Below, piece by piece: positions 1-8,867 of a DNA stretch of 64,000 nucleotides; the first letter of the stretch is position 1; each line of letters begins with the position of its first letter. The translations under genes and the position numbers were made by a program. Location: assembly GCA_018646865.1 (NCBI GenBank), contig JABGTW010000060.1:1-64000 (forward strand). The letters are read 5' to 3'. The stretch comes from Cryomorphaceae bacterium (GTDB lineage: Bacteria; Bacteroidota; Bacteroidia; Flavobacteriales; Flavobacteriaceae). The notes beneath the pieces are model-generated. The model saw only the letters and a list, made by a program, of their open reading frames with translations, was not told where the DNA came from and searched no databases.

Positions 1-294
1 ATATCAATTTATTTTATAGCAAAATCTTTTTTGAACATCAAATCAAATCTTGAAATTTCAAAAAATATGCTAAAACACATAAGCGATAGTGGCACACTAG
101 GTTTAGCTTTAGGGGTAATGGGAGCTTTTTTAGGAGCAATAAGTGCTTTTGATGTTTTGGAAGCAACAGGAGAAGCAGAACCAGGTATTATTGCTGGAGG
201 TCTTAAAGTAGTATTACTGTCTCCTCTTTTTGGATTATTAACTTTTTCAGTATCGAAGCTTGGAATTCTTATACTTCGAATAATTCAAAAATAA
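1..294 (+). CDS. Small membrane protein, possible MotA/TolQ/ExbB-like fragment; frame is open to the window edge, so the 5' end is probably truncated
   Basis: ORF 31..294 begins at TTG and the frame stays open to base 1; GLALGVMGAFLGAISAFD...GIIAGGLKVVLLSPLFGLL resembles the TolQ/ExbB membrane core. Confidence 0.45.
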   Translation: MSIYFIAKSFLNIKSNLEISKNMLKHISDSGTLGLALGVMGAFLGAISAFDVLEATGEAEPGIIAGGLKVVLLSPLFGLLTFSVSKLGILILRIIQK

Positions 295-304
295 TATTGC
301 AACT

Positions 305-784
305 ATGATGTTATCCAAAAAAGAAATATCAATCTTAATAGAGATTATTTTTTCTATATCATTTGCATTTATTTTTATGCCATATTTTTATGAAAACAAT
401 GATAATAATTTGGTTTTAATGGATGGCTTAATTAGAATAGTAATTGAGATCCTAGTATTTACAGCAATCTATTTCTCTGTTGCATATTCTTTATTAGAGT
501 TTGTCTTTAAGAAAAGAGAAACTAAAGATGAAAGAGATGATTTGATTAATTCAAAATCTTATAAAGTAGGATACTTACTTTATGAATTCTCATTATTTAT
601 CTTTATTGGATATGTATGCTCTAGAATGAATTTTTCATTCATATTAAAGAATTTGAATAACGAAGGATTGTATGAGAACTTTACCCTAACAGATGCTGGA
701 GTTGTTTTTATGATTCTGGGACTACTTGTGTTTATCTCAATTATTAAATCACTATATCAGTTTTACTTATATAGAAGCATTTAA
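305..784 (+). CDS. Multi-helix membrane protein paired with a small XRE regulator
   Basis: Several hydrophobic segments; stop directly precedes the XRE start. Confidence 0.55.
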   Translation: MMLSKKEISILIEIIFSISFAFIFMPYFYENNDNNLVLMDGLIRIVIEILVFTAIYFSVAYSLLEFVFKKRETKDERDDLINSKSYKVGYLLYEFSLFIFIGYVCSRMNFSFILKNLNNEGLYENFTLTDAGVVFMILGLLVFISIIKSLYQFYLYRSI

Positions 785-785
785 A

Positions 786-986
786 ATGATGTTAAAAAAC
801 AACTTAAAAGAAGTAAGACAGAAAAAAGGTTTAACTCAAGAAGAATTAGGAAATAGTGTTGATGTAAGTCGTCAAACAATAATTTCTATTGAAGGTTATA
901 GATATAAACCTACTTTAGAATTAGCTATGAAAATTTCAAAAAAACTAAATCTCAAAATTGAAAAACTATTTTATTTTGAGTACTAA
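786..986 (+). CDS. Small XRE/Cro-type helix-turn-helix regulator (about 66 aa)
   Basis: LKEVRQKKGLTQEELGNSVDVSRQTIISIEGYRYKPTLELAMKISKKLN is a canonical HTH_3; ATGATG start at 786 preferred over 726. Confidence 0.85.
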   Translation: MMLKNNLKEVRQKKGLTQEELGNSVDVSRQTIISIEGYRYKPTLELAMKISKKLNLKIEKLFYFEY

Positions 987-1004
987 TTATTGATTAAATT
1001 TAAA

Positions 1005-1100
1005 ATGATGAAAAAAATACTAAACTGGAAAACTCTTTTACTTGCTTTTGTAATTGGATTTATTATAGCATTCTGTATAACATACTTTGAATTAATATAA
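1005..1100 (+). CDS. Putative 31-aa single-TM small protein MMKKILNWKTLLLAFVIGFIIAFCITYFELI
   Basis: Manual translation; intact start and stop, one TM segment, same TAAAATGATG start context as neighbours. Confidence 0.45.
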   Translation: MMKKILNWKTLLLAFVIGFIIAFCITYFELI

Positions 1101-1107
1101 CTTTAAA

Positions 1108-1197
1108 ATGATGAAAAAAATATACATTCTGTGGAACAGTATCATTAACTTCAAAATCAAAGTTTTAAAAATATTTTTAAAAAAATTAAGTAATTAA
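1108..1197 (+). CDS. Putative 29-aa small basic protein MMKKIYILWNSIINFKIKVLKIFLKKLSN
   Basis: Manual translation; ATGATGAAAAAAATA start repeats that of the preceding small ORF. Confidence 0.3.
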   Translation: MMKKIYILWNSIINFKIKVLKIFLKKLSN

Positions 1198-1206
1198 AAA
1201 TTTAAA

Positions 1207-1236
1207 AACACTCCATTTGGAGGGTTTTATTTTTTG
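1207..1236 (+). terminator. Rho-independent terminator
   Basis: AACACTCC-ATTT-GGAGGGTT hairpin (one mismatch) followed by TTATTTTTT. Confidence 0.6.
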
Positions 1237-1349
1237 AATTCATAACTGAAAATTATGGTTTTTGGATTGCTTTAGGAATATCTATAGGTTCTAAGTTTGA
1301 GATTATTGTGATGAAAAAAAGAGATGATTAAATTTTATTAACTATCTTT

Positions 1350-1406
1350 GAGCTGAGGAAGGATTTGACTGATTGCAAACCTCATTAAAAAAATGCTAAA
1401 GCAGTT
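1350..1406 (+). promoter_or_regulatory. SAM-II riboswitch aptamer candidate
   Basis: TGAGG(1354-1358)/CCTCA(1380-1384) P1; loop GGATTTGACTGATTGCAAA; 3' segment TTAAAAAAATGCTAAAGCAGT. Matches the remembered metX SAM-II aptamer (..GAUUUAACCGUAUUGCAA..UGAUAAAUGUAGCUAAA..); ACTG(1368-1371)/CAGT(1402-1405) pseudoknot; upstream of metH operon. Confidence 0.75.
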
Positions 1407-1490
1407 TTCTTGATAAAGCTCTCCATAAATCCTTCCTAAATAACAATTTCAAATTATTATTATTATTATTAAAATAATTAATAAGTTTTT

Positions 1491-1520
1491 ATGAAATGTG
1501 AATTAATTTGTAAAAAATGA
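1491..1520 (+). CDS. Possible 9-codon leader ORF (MKCELICKK) overlapping the start of the next gene
   Basis: ATG at 1491; TGA 1518-1520 overlaps ATG 1517-1519 (ATGA). Confidence 0.25.
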   Translation: MKCELICKK

Positions 1521-1927
1521 AAAAAACATATACTGATGTTGATTTTACTATTTTGAAATCAATACCGAACCCCGATACTAAAACTTATGAAATAAAATTA
1601 AAGCAGCCTGAACTTACTTTTTTAGGCGTTTATGAGCAGCCTGATTTCTCTTCTCTTTACATACTTTTTTATCCAGACAAGAAAATAATTGAATTAAAGT
1701 CACTAAAATTATACCTACATCAATACAGAGATATAATAATCTCATATGAGAGACTTATAAATATAATATTTGATGATATAACAAAAGTCTATTCTCCTAA
1801 AAGACTTAGGTTGGTCTTGGATTGTAATCCAAGAGGAGGAATTTCCTCTAGATTAACTCAGGATTCTGACTGGAAGTCTTTGGGAGGTAAAGAGGAGTAT
1901 AAAACTTATAATGAAGATGTTTGGTAA
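1517..1927 (+). CDS. QueF-fold (T-fold, preQ0 reductase-like) protein lacking the catalytic Cys
   Basis: QPDFSSLYILFYPDKKIIELKSLKLYLHQYR...FDDITKVYSPKRL...CNPRGGIS matches the QueF framework; FTSLCPKTGQPDF is replaced by LTFLGVYEQPDF. Confidence 0.8.
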   Translation: MKKTYTDVDFTILKSIPNPDTKTYEIKLKQPELTFLGVYEQPDFSSLYILFYPDKKIIELKSLKLYLHQYRDIIISYERLINIIFDDITKVYSPKRLRLVLDCNPRGGISSRLTQDSDWKSLGGKEEYKTYNEDVW

Positions 1928-1939
1928 AATTTTAATTTT

Positions 1940-2509
1940 ATGAAAAAAATTAACTTATCTTATATAGGTATTATAGGGTTAATATTATTGGCCTCTTTTT
2001 CAAGAATTATCCCTCATATTTCTAATTTTACTCCAATAGGAGCTATAGCTCTGTTTGGCGGTGCATATTTTAAAAATAAAATTCATTCTTTTATTATTCC
2101 AATTTTATCTTTATGGATTAGTGATCTTTTGATTAATAATTACATTTTATCCAATTACGAACAATTCACTTGGTTTTACCCTGGATTTTTATGGCAGTAT
2201 TCAAGCTTTTGTATTATTATTTTTATTGGAAATTTTGCTTTAAAAAAACCAAGTATAGATAAGATTTTCTTGTCTTCAATTAGTTCTAGTTTATTGTTCT
2301 TTATTATAACAAATTTTGGAGTTTGGATCTCAGGATCATTATATCCTTTAAACATAAAAGGATTAATTACATGTTATATTTTAGCTATCCCATTTTTCAA
2401 AGGGACTTTACTAAGTTTTCTATTGTATTCATCATTATTATTTGGCGTCTTTGAAATTTTTAAATCTACGCAAGTGTTAAATAACATTAAAAACCTATTA
2501 AAAATTTGA
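1940..2509 (+). CDS. DUF6580-type membrane protein (ECF S-component-like putative transporter)
   Basis: SRIIPHISNFTPIGAIALFGGAYF signature and multiple TM segments. Confidence 0.75.
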   Translation: MKKINLSYIGIIGLILLASFSRIIPHISNFTPIGAIALFGGAYFKNKIHSFIIPILSLWISDLLINNYILSNYEQFTWFYPGFLWQYSSFCIIIFIGNFALKKPSIDKIFLSSISSSLLFFIITNFGVWISGSLYPLNIKGLITCYILAIPFFKGTLLSFLLYSSLLFGVFEIFKSTQVLNNIKNLLKI

Positions 2510-2510
2510 A

Positions 2511-3515
2511 ATGAATATTGAAGAAAATTTAAAAAAACGAATTTTAGTATTAGATGGTGCAATGGGAACCATGATTCAAAATCATAATTTAAAAGAGGAA
2601 GATTATAGAGGTGAACGATTTATAAATCATTCTTGTGCTTTGAAAGGAAATAATGATTTACTGTCAATTACTCAGCCAGAAATCATTAAAAATATTCATC
2701 AAGATTATTTGGAAGCAGGAGCAGATATAATTGAAACCAATACATTTTCTTCTACAAGTGTTGCGATGTCAGATTATCAAATGGAAGATCTAGCCTATGA
2801 ATTGAATTACAAAAGTGCTAAAATTGCCAAAGAAGCTACTCAAAAATATAGTATTAAAACACCCGATCGTCCACGCTATGTAGCAGGATCTATAGGACCT
2901 ACCAATAAAACTGCAAGTATGTCTCCCGATGTTAATGATCCGGGTTTTAGAACCATAGATTTTGATCAACTAGCTGTAGCTTATAAGGAACAAATTGTTG
3001 GTTTGATTGATGGTGGAGCAGATATTCTTTTAGTAGAAACTATTTTTGATACTCTAAACGCAAAAGCAGCCTTATATGCCATCAATGAAATTAAAGAAGA
3101 AAAAGAAATTAATATTCCTATTATGGTAAGTGGAACAATAACTGATGCTAGTGGAAGAACGCTCTCAGGCCAAACCGTAGAAGCGTTCAATATTTCTTTA
3201 AGTCATATTTCTCTATTAAGTATTGGTTTTAATTGTGCCTTAGGAGCTAATCAATTATTGCCATATATTAAAAACCTGGCTAATCAAAGCTCTCTTTTCA
3301 TATCTGCTCACCCAAATGCAGGTCTGCCAAATGCTTTTGGCGAGTATGATCAAAGTCCAGAGGAGATGGAAATTTTGATTCAAGATTATTTAGAGCAAAA
3401 TTTAGTAAATATTATTGGTGGATGCTGTGGCACTACACCAGATCATATTCGATTAATTGCTAATTTGGCGAAAAAATTTTCTCCTAGAATACCTAAAATA
3501 TTTTCAAATGCCTAA
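2511..3515 (+). CDS. metH: Homocysteine S-methyltransferase module of split B12-dependent methionine synthase
   Basis: [13 protein letters not shown]...IETNTFSST...[11 protein letters not shown] Zn-ligand motif. Confidence 0.92.
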   Translation: MNIEENLKKRILVLDGAMGTMIQNHNLKEEDYRGERFINHSCALKGNNDLLSITQPEIIKNIHQDYLEAGADIIETNTFSSTSVAMSDYQMEDLAYELNYKSAKIAKEATQKYSIKTPDRPRYVAGSIGPTNKTASMSPDVNDPGFRTIDFDQLAVAYKEQIVGLIDGGADILLVETIFDTLNAKAALYAINEIKEEKEINIPIMVSGTITDASGRTLSGQTVEAFNISLSHISLLSIGFNCALGANQLLPYIKNLANQSSLFISAHPNAGLPNAFGEYDQSPEEMEILIQDYLEQNLVNIIGGCCGTTPDHIRLIANLAKKFSPRIPKIFSNA

Positions 3516-6192
3516 TACTAGAAAACCTCTAATGTTGTCTGGTTTAGAACCTTTAATAATTACGAAAAACATCAATTTTGTTAATATTGGGGAGCGAACA
3601 AATGTAACAGGTTCCAGAAAATTTTTACGACTTATTAAAAATGAACAATTCGATGAGGCCGTTGAGATAGCAAGGGATCAAGTTTTAGGAGGTGCTCAAA
3701 TTATTGATGTTAATATGGATGAAGGAATGATTGATGGAGTAAAAGCCATGACCACTTTTTTAAATTTAATTGCTTCAGAACCAGATATTGCTCGTGTTCC
3801 TGTAATGATTGATAGCTCTAAGTGGGAAATAATAGAAGCAGGATTAAAAGTACTACAAGGAAAAGGTATTGTTAACTCTATTAGTTTAAAAGAAGGAGAA
3901 CCTGTTTTTATTAATCAAGCTAAGACTATAAAAAAGTATGGCGCAGCAGTTGTTGTTATGGCATTTGATGAAAAAGGGCAAGCTGATAGTTTAAAAAGAA
4001 GAATTGAAATATGCTCAAGATCATATAATATTTTAGTTGACAAAGTTGGATTTCAACCACAGGATATAATTTTTGATCCTAATATTTTCCCCGTGGCAAC
4101 AGGAATTGAAGAGCACCGAAAAAATGCTTTAGATTTTTTTGGGGCAACAAAATGGATTAAGGAAAATTTACCATATGCTAGCGTCAGTGGAGGAGTAAGT
4201 AATGTTTCTTTTTCTTTCCGAGGGAATAACACTGTTAGAGAAGCTATGCATGCTTCTTTTTTATATCATGCTATTCAACATGGAATGAACATGGGTATTG
4301 TAAACCCAACTCTTTTAGAAGTGTATGATGAAGTGCCTAAAGATTTAATGAATTACGTTGAAGATGTTTTATTAGACCGGAGAGATGATGCAACTGAAAG
4401 ATTACTAGATTTTGCTGAAAACTTAGTAGGTATAAAAAAGAAAGGGAAAAAACTAGACGATTCTTGGAGAAATGAAGATGTATATTTAAGAATTTCTCAT
4501 TCCTTAGTTAAAGGGATAGACACTTTTATTGAATTAGATACAGAAGAAGCTCGAAAAAACTTTAAAAAACCAATTGAAGTTATAGAGGGACCTTTAATGG
4601 ATGGAATGAATGTGGTAGGGAATTTATTTGGTGAAGGTAAAATGTTTTTACCACAAGTGGTAAAATCAGCTCGAGTTATGAAAAAAGCAGTTGCCTATTT
4701 ACAACCTTTTATTGAAGCAGAAAAGTCAGAAGGAAAACAATTTGCTGGAAAGATTTTAATGGCTACAGTTAAGGGCGACGTTCATGATATTGGCAAAAAC
4801 ATTGTGGCCATTGTTCTTAGCTGCAATAATTATGAAATAATAGATCTTGGAGTTATGGTGCCTCCAGAAAAAATTATAGAAATAGCTCTTAAGGAAAAAG
4901 TAGATATAATTGGACTAAGTGGTTTAATAACACCATCTTTAGATGAAATGGTTTTTTTAGTTAAAGAGCTGGAAAAGAAAAAAATTAAAATACCTGTTCT
5001 TATTGGTGGAGCTACCACTTCCAAACTTCACACTGCAATAAAAATAGCTCCTAATTATACTGGATTAGCAGTACATGTAAATGACGCATCTAAAGCTGTT
5101 CCAGTTGCTTCAACTTTGTTAGGAAAAAATAAATCAATTTTCAAAAACACTATCTTGGATGAATATCAAAAGCTTAGAGATGATTTTTTCAAAAGAAAAG
5201 TTGAAAAAAGATTCATTTCTCTTGATTCTGCAAGAGCTAATAAATTTAAAATTAATTGGAAAACAACCAAGATTGTTAAACCAAATAAACTTGGAATAGA
5301 GGTTTTAGCTATTGAAGATTTATCTATATTAAAAGATCATATCGATTGGACTCAATTTTTTAGGTCTTGGAATATTTATGGAAAATATCCTGATATTTTT
5401 AATCAAGAGGTAAATGGAAATGAAGCAAAAGAACTATTCAAGGATGCTAATTTAATACTTGAAAAAGTAATTAAAGAAAAATTATTTGAAGCAAAAGGTG
5501 TTTTTGGAATTTTTCCTGCAAACTCTGTCAATCATGATGACATAGAGGTTTATAAAAATGATTATTCAAATCAAGTCTTAGGAAAACTTATTACACTTAG
5601 ACAACAATCAAAAAAACCAAAAGGAGTTCCAAACATTGCTTTATCTGATTTTATTGCTCCTAAAGAATTAAATATGAAAGATTATGTAGGTGTTTTCTGT
5701 GTTTCAGCTGGTTTTGGATGTGATGAATTATCTAAAAAATATGAAGTTGAAAATGATGATTATAGTAGCTTAATGGTTAAATCTATTGCAGATAGACTTG
5801 TTGAGGCTTTTGCGGAATATTTACATAAAATGATTAGAATTAAATATTGGGGGTATAATAAAAAAGAAAAATTAACCAATGAAGACCTTATTAAAGAGAG
5901 ATATATTGGTATTAGACCTGCTCCTGGATATCCAGCATGTCCAGATCATTTAGAAAAGGAAACAATATGGAAAATCCTTGATGTAGAAAATAATATTGGT
6001 GTTAAACTTACTGAAAGCATGGCAATGTGGCCAGCTGCATCAGTTTCTGGATATTATTTTGCAAACCAAGAAGCGAAGTATTTTGGTTTAGGCAAAATAG
6101 ATAAAGATCAGGTTCAAAGCTATTCTTTAAGAAGAAAAATTAAAATAGAGATGGCTAAAAAGTGGCTAAACCCAAATATTAATGATATATAA
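3508..6192 (+). CDS. metH: Methionine synthase: pterin-binding, cobalamin-binding and activation domains
   Basis: [25 protein letters not shown] (B12-binding DxHxxG); [14 protein letters not shown] activation motif; ATG at 3508 overlaps upstream stop. Confidence 0.95.
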   Translation: MPNTRKPLMLSGLEPLIITKNINFVNIGERTNVTGSRKFLRLIKNEQFDEAVEIARDQVLGGAQIIDVNMDEGMIDGVKAMTTFLNLIASEPDIARVPVMIDSSKWEIIEAGLKVLQGKGIVNSISLKEGEPVFINQAKTIKKYGAAVVVMAFDEKGQADSLKRRIEICSRSYNILVDKVGFQPQDIIFDPNIFPVATGIEEHRKNALDFFGATKWIKENLPYASVSGGVSNVSFSFRGNNTVREAMHASFLYHAIQHGMNMGIVNPTLLEVYDEVPKDLMNYVEDVLLDRRDDATERLLDFAENLVGIKKKGKKLDDSWRNEDVYLRISHSLVKGIDTFIELDTEEARKNFKKPIEVIEGPLMDGMNVVGNLFGEGKMFLPQVVKSARVMKKAVAYLQPFIEAEKSEGKQFAGKILMATVKGDVHDIGKNIVAIVLSCNNYEIIDLGVMVPPEKIIEIALKEKVDIIGLSGLITPSLDEMVFLVKELEKKKIKIPVLIGGATTSKLHTAIKIAPNYTGLAVHVNDASKAVPVASTLLGKNKSIFKNTILDEYQKLRDDFFKRKVEKRFISLDSARANKFKINWKTTKIVKPNKLGIEVLAIEDLSILKDHIDWTQFFRSWNIYGKYPDIFNQEVNGNEAKELFKDANLILEKVIKEKLFEAKGVFGIFPANSVNHDDIEVYKNDYSNQVLGKLITLRQQSKKPKGVPNIALSDFIAPKELNMKDYVGVFCVSAGFGCDELSKKYEVENDDYSSLMVKSIADRLVEAFAEYLHKMIRIKYWGYNKKEKLTNEDLIKERYIGIRPAPGYPACPDHLEKETIWKILDVENNIGVKLTESMAMWPAASVSGYYFANQEAKYFGLGKIDKDQVQSYSLRRKIKIEMAKKWLNPNINDI

Positions 6193-6337
6193 TTACAAAT
6201 CTCATATTCTGTTACATGTTCTCTCATTTATAAATTTATGATTAGAAGGTAAGGTTCATAAGCCCTTTTTTTAGACTAAAAGGTAGAAACAAGTTAAAAG
6301 AGAAAAGTGTATTCTATATAAGAGCTTTTTTATGGGG

Positions 6338-6366
6338 AACCCCTAATTAGTGATTGAGGGGTTTAT
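6338..6366 (+). terminator. Weak intrinsic-terminator-like hairpin
   Basis: AACCCCT(6338-6344)...AGGGGTT(6357-6363) followed by TATTATTT. Confidence 0.4.
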
Positions 6367-6381
6367 TATTTAAGTTTATAT

Positions 6382-8109
6382 ATGATTTATATAAACAAAC
6401 TTTCATCCCTACTTTTACTAATCATCTTTTTTGGTTGTAATCAAATCAACTCAAATAGATCAATTAAAAAGCTTGATTCTTTAATACATAGTTACCAAAA
6501 TCACAATGGCTATGACAGAGAAAAGTATCCCTTAGGTCTTTTCACTAGAGAATATTATAAGTCCGAGGCAGATTTTGCACAAGAAAAACTAGATGAACTG
6601 TTAGAAATAAATTTAGATGTTTTACCAGAAACCGATAAAATTTCTGCTGAACTTCTAAAATTTGTTCTAGAAGATAAGATAGCTTATTATGAATTTGAAC
6701 GCTTTCTAAATCCCTTATTATCTGATTCTGGATTTCATATTAATCTAGGTTTTATGGTAAGATCTTTGCAAAATTATAATAGCGTAAAAGACTATTTAAA
6801 AAAGCTAAGTGCAATACCCGATTATGTTGATCAGTATTTTGTAAATCTTAGAGAAGGATTGGACAAGGGAGTCTCTCAACCTAAGATTATTTTTAAGGGA
6901 TATGAATCCACATATCAAACTCATATTGTAGATGATTTTCAAGAAAGCTACTTCTATTCACCGTTAAAAAAATTACCCGAAAGTCTAACCTCATCACAAA
7001 AAGACTCAATATTAACTGAAGGAAAAATTGTTATTGAAAAAATTGTTATACCTCAATTTAAACGAATAAAAAAATTTTTTGAAACTGAGTACCTTCCAAA
7101 TACAAGGACTACGATTGGTGTATCTGACACGCCAAATGGAAAGGCCTTTTATCAAAACAGAATTAACTTCTATACAACAAACAATGAGTTCTCCCCAGAA
7201 GATATTCATCAAATAGGACTGAGTGAGGTAAAACGGATTAAAGCAGAGATGGAAAATATAATTGATGAGTTAGGTTTTAAAGGGAGCTTTTCAGATTTTT
7301 TAAAATTTCTTAGGACAGATAAACAATTCTATGCTAGAACTCCAGATGAATTATTGATGATTGCTCGAGACATTGCAAAACGAGCTGATGAGCAACTCCC
7401 AAAATTCTTTAAAACATTACCACGAAAACCTTATGGTGTTGCGCCTGTCCCAGATGCTATTGCACCTAAATATACTGGAGGACGTTATGTGGGATCCTCA
7501 AAAAATAGTAATGAACCAGGATATTACTGGGTTAATACTTATGATCTTCCAAGTAGAACATTATATACATTACCCTCATTAACAGTTCACGAAGCCGTTC
7601 CTGGGCATCATCTTCAAGGAGCATTAAATAATGAGTTAGGAGATAGCATTCCTAAATTTAGAAGAAATCTATATATATCTGCATATGGTGAGGGCTGGGG
7701 GCTATATACAGAATTTTTAGCTAATGAAATGGGTATGTATACGACCCCTTATGAACATTTTGGAAAGCTAACATATGAGATGTGGCGTGCCTGCAGATTA
7801 GTAGTTGATACTGGTATTCATTCTAAAGGGTGGACTAGAAAACAAGCTGTCGACTTTATAGCTTCAAACACAGCCCTATCCTTACATGAAGTAAATACAG
7901 AAACAGATCGATATATTTCTTGGCCTGGTCAAGCTTTATCTTATAAAATTGGGGAATTAAAAATTAGAGAACTAAGAAAAAAGGCTAAGGAGAAACTTGG
8001 TTCAAAATTTGATATAAGAGAATTTCATGAGGTAATCCTTGAACAGGGAACAGTAACACTTTCAATTCTTGAACAAAGAATAAACTCTTACATTGATATT
8101 CAAAATTAA
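6382..8109 (+). CDS. DUF885 family putative metallopeptidase lipoprotein
   Basis: LIIFFGCNQ lipobox; HEAVPGHHLQ motif; GEGWGLYTE. Confidence 0.88.
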   Translation: MIYINKLSSLLLLIIFFGCNQINSNRSIKKLDSLIHSYQNHNGYDREKYPLGLFTREYYKSEADFAQEKLDELLEINLDVLPETDKISAELLKFVLEDKIAYYEFERFLNPLLSDSGFHINLGFMVRSLQNYNSVKDYLKKLSAIPDYVDQYFVNLREGLDKGVSQPKIIFKGYESTYQTHIVDDFQESYFYSPLKKLPESLTSSQKDSILTEGKIVIEKIVIPQFKRIKKFFETEYLPNTRTTIGVSDTPNGKAFYQNRINFYTTNNEFSPEDIHQIGLSEVKRIKAEMENIIDELGFKGSFSDFLKFLRTDKQFYARTPDELLMIARDIAKRADEQLPKFFKTLPRKPYGVAPVPDAIAPKYTGGRYVGSSKNSNEPGYYWVNTYDLPSRTLYTLPSLTVHEAVPGHHLQGALNNELGDSIPKFRRNLYISAYGEGWGLYTEFLANEMGMYTTPYEHFGKLTYEMWRACRLVVDTGIHSKGWTRKQAVDFIASNTALSLHEVNTETDRYISWPGQALSYKIGELKIRELRKKAKEKLGSKFDIREFHEVILEQGTVTLSILEQRINSYIDIQN

Positions 8110-8111
8110 TT

Positions 8112-8759
8112 ATGGAAAATTTTTTCAAATTTTGTGATTTAAATAAACTTGAGCATTGGCTTGTTATGCGTCTTTATATAGCCGCATCTCTTCCAATAAT
8201 TCTATTAATATATTACACAATTAAAAAAAAGGTTTCATATAGTGTTGCAATGACTCTAATTAGTGTTTTTTTAATAGTTTCAATTGGCTGGGAGTTATGG
8301 CTTACATATGGATTAGGAGGAGGGCTTCCTGTAGACCAGAGAAGAAGTGTTGCTTTAACTTGTGCAATACCTGTTAATTTAAATTGGTTTTTAAATTCAT
8401 TAGCTGATGTATTAGTTGTTTGGATAGGGTTATATTTAGTAAAGCTCTTTTATAGAAATAAAAAATCTCCTTTTTTAAAATGGAATTGGGGGGCTTTCTC
8501 AATTTTTCTTTTATGGTTTATTATTCAGAATATTTATGTTGAAGCTTTCTTTTATAATCTTCAATTAGGCTCTAACGGTGACCTTTCATGGGCTCCATTA
8601 CATCCACTAGGATCTTGGTTCAATCCTACAATTTTTAAAATAGCAGGACGATCAATTACCTTACAAGCACAGTCAAGTTGGATTTTAATGGCTCCTATAG
8701 TATACTTAACATCCATTTATTTTTATAGAAAACAAAAAATCCTCCATAATGGAGGATGA
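8112..8759 (+). CDS. Multi-TM membrane protein of unknown function
   Basis: 215 aa, several TM segments; no family recognised. Confidence 0.65.
   Translation: MENFFKFCDLNKLEHWLVMRLYIAASLPIILLIYYTIKKKVSYSVAMTLISVFLIVSIGWELWLTYGLGGGLPVDQRRSVALTCAIPVNLNWFLNSLADVLVVWIGLYLVKLFYRNKKSPFLKWNWGAFSIFLLWFIIQNIYVEAFFYNLQLGSNGDLSWAPLHPLGSWFNPTIFKIAGRSITLQAQSSWILMAPIVYLTSIYFYRKQKILHNGG
8739..8757 (-). terminator. Terminator of the trxA/tRNA-Asp transcript, overlapping the 3' end of the convergent CDS
   Basis: Minus strand ATCCTCC-ATTAT-GGAGGAT followed by TTTTTG, just downstream of the tRNA 3' end. Confidence 0.75.
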
Positions 8760-8764
8760 TTTTG

Positions 8765-8838
8765 CGGTCTGGACGGGACTCGAACCCGCGACCCCCTGCG
8801 TGACAGGCAGGTATTCTAACCAACTGAACTACCAGACC
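8765..8838 (-). tRNA. tRNA-Asp (GTC)
   Basis: GGTCTGG...CCTGC-CTGTCAC-GCAGG...GCGGGTTCGAGTCCCGT-CCAGACC-G cloverleaf, anticodon GTC; CCA not encoded. Confidence 0.97.
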
Positions 8839-8867
8839 AAAACGGTTGCAAATATAATTATTTTGAG

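Noticed and set aside
726-785. N-terminal extension of the XRE regulator (MCLSQLLNHYISFTYIEAFK)
   Set aside because: Overlaps the upstream CDS; ATGATG at 786 gives a normal compact HTH protein
1340-1440. Cobalamin, SAM-I, TPP or preQ1 riboswitch for the metH/QueF-like leader
   Set aside because: No B12 box, SAM-I four-way junction, TPP CTGAGA core or preQ1 hairpin is recognisable; the SAM-II pattern fits much better
6193-6381. Intergenic region after metH as a possible riboswitch or sRNA
   Set aside because: Only a weak terminator-like hairpin is visible; I could not match a known motif or find extended structure
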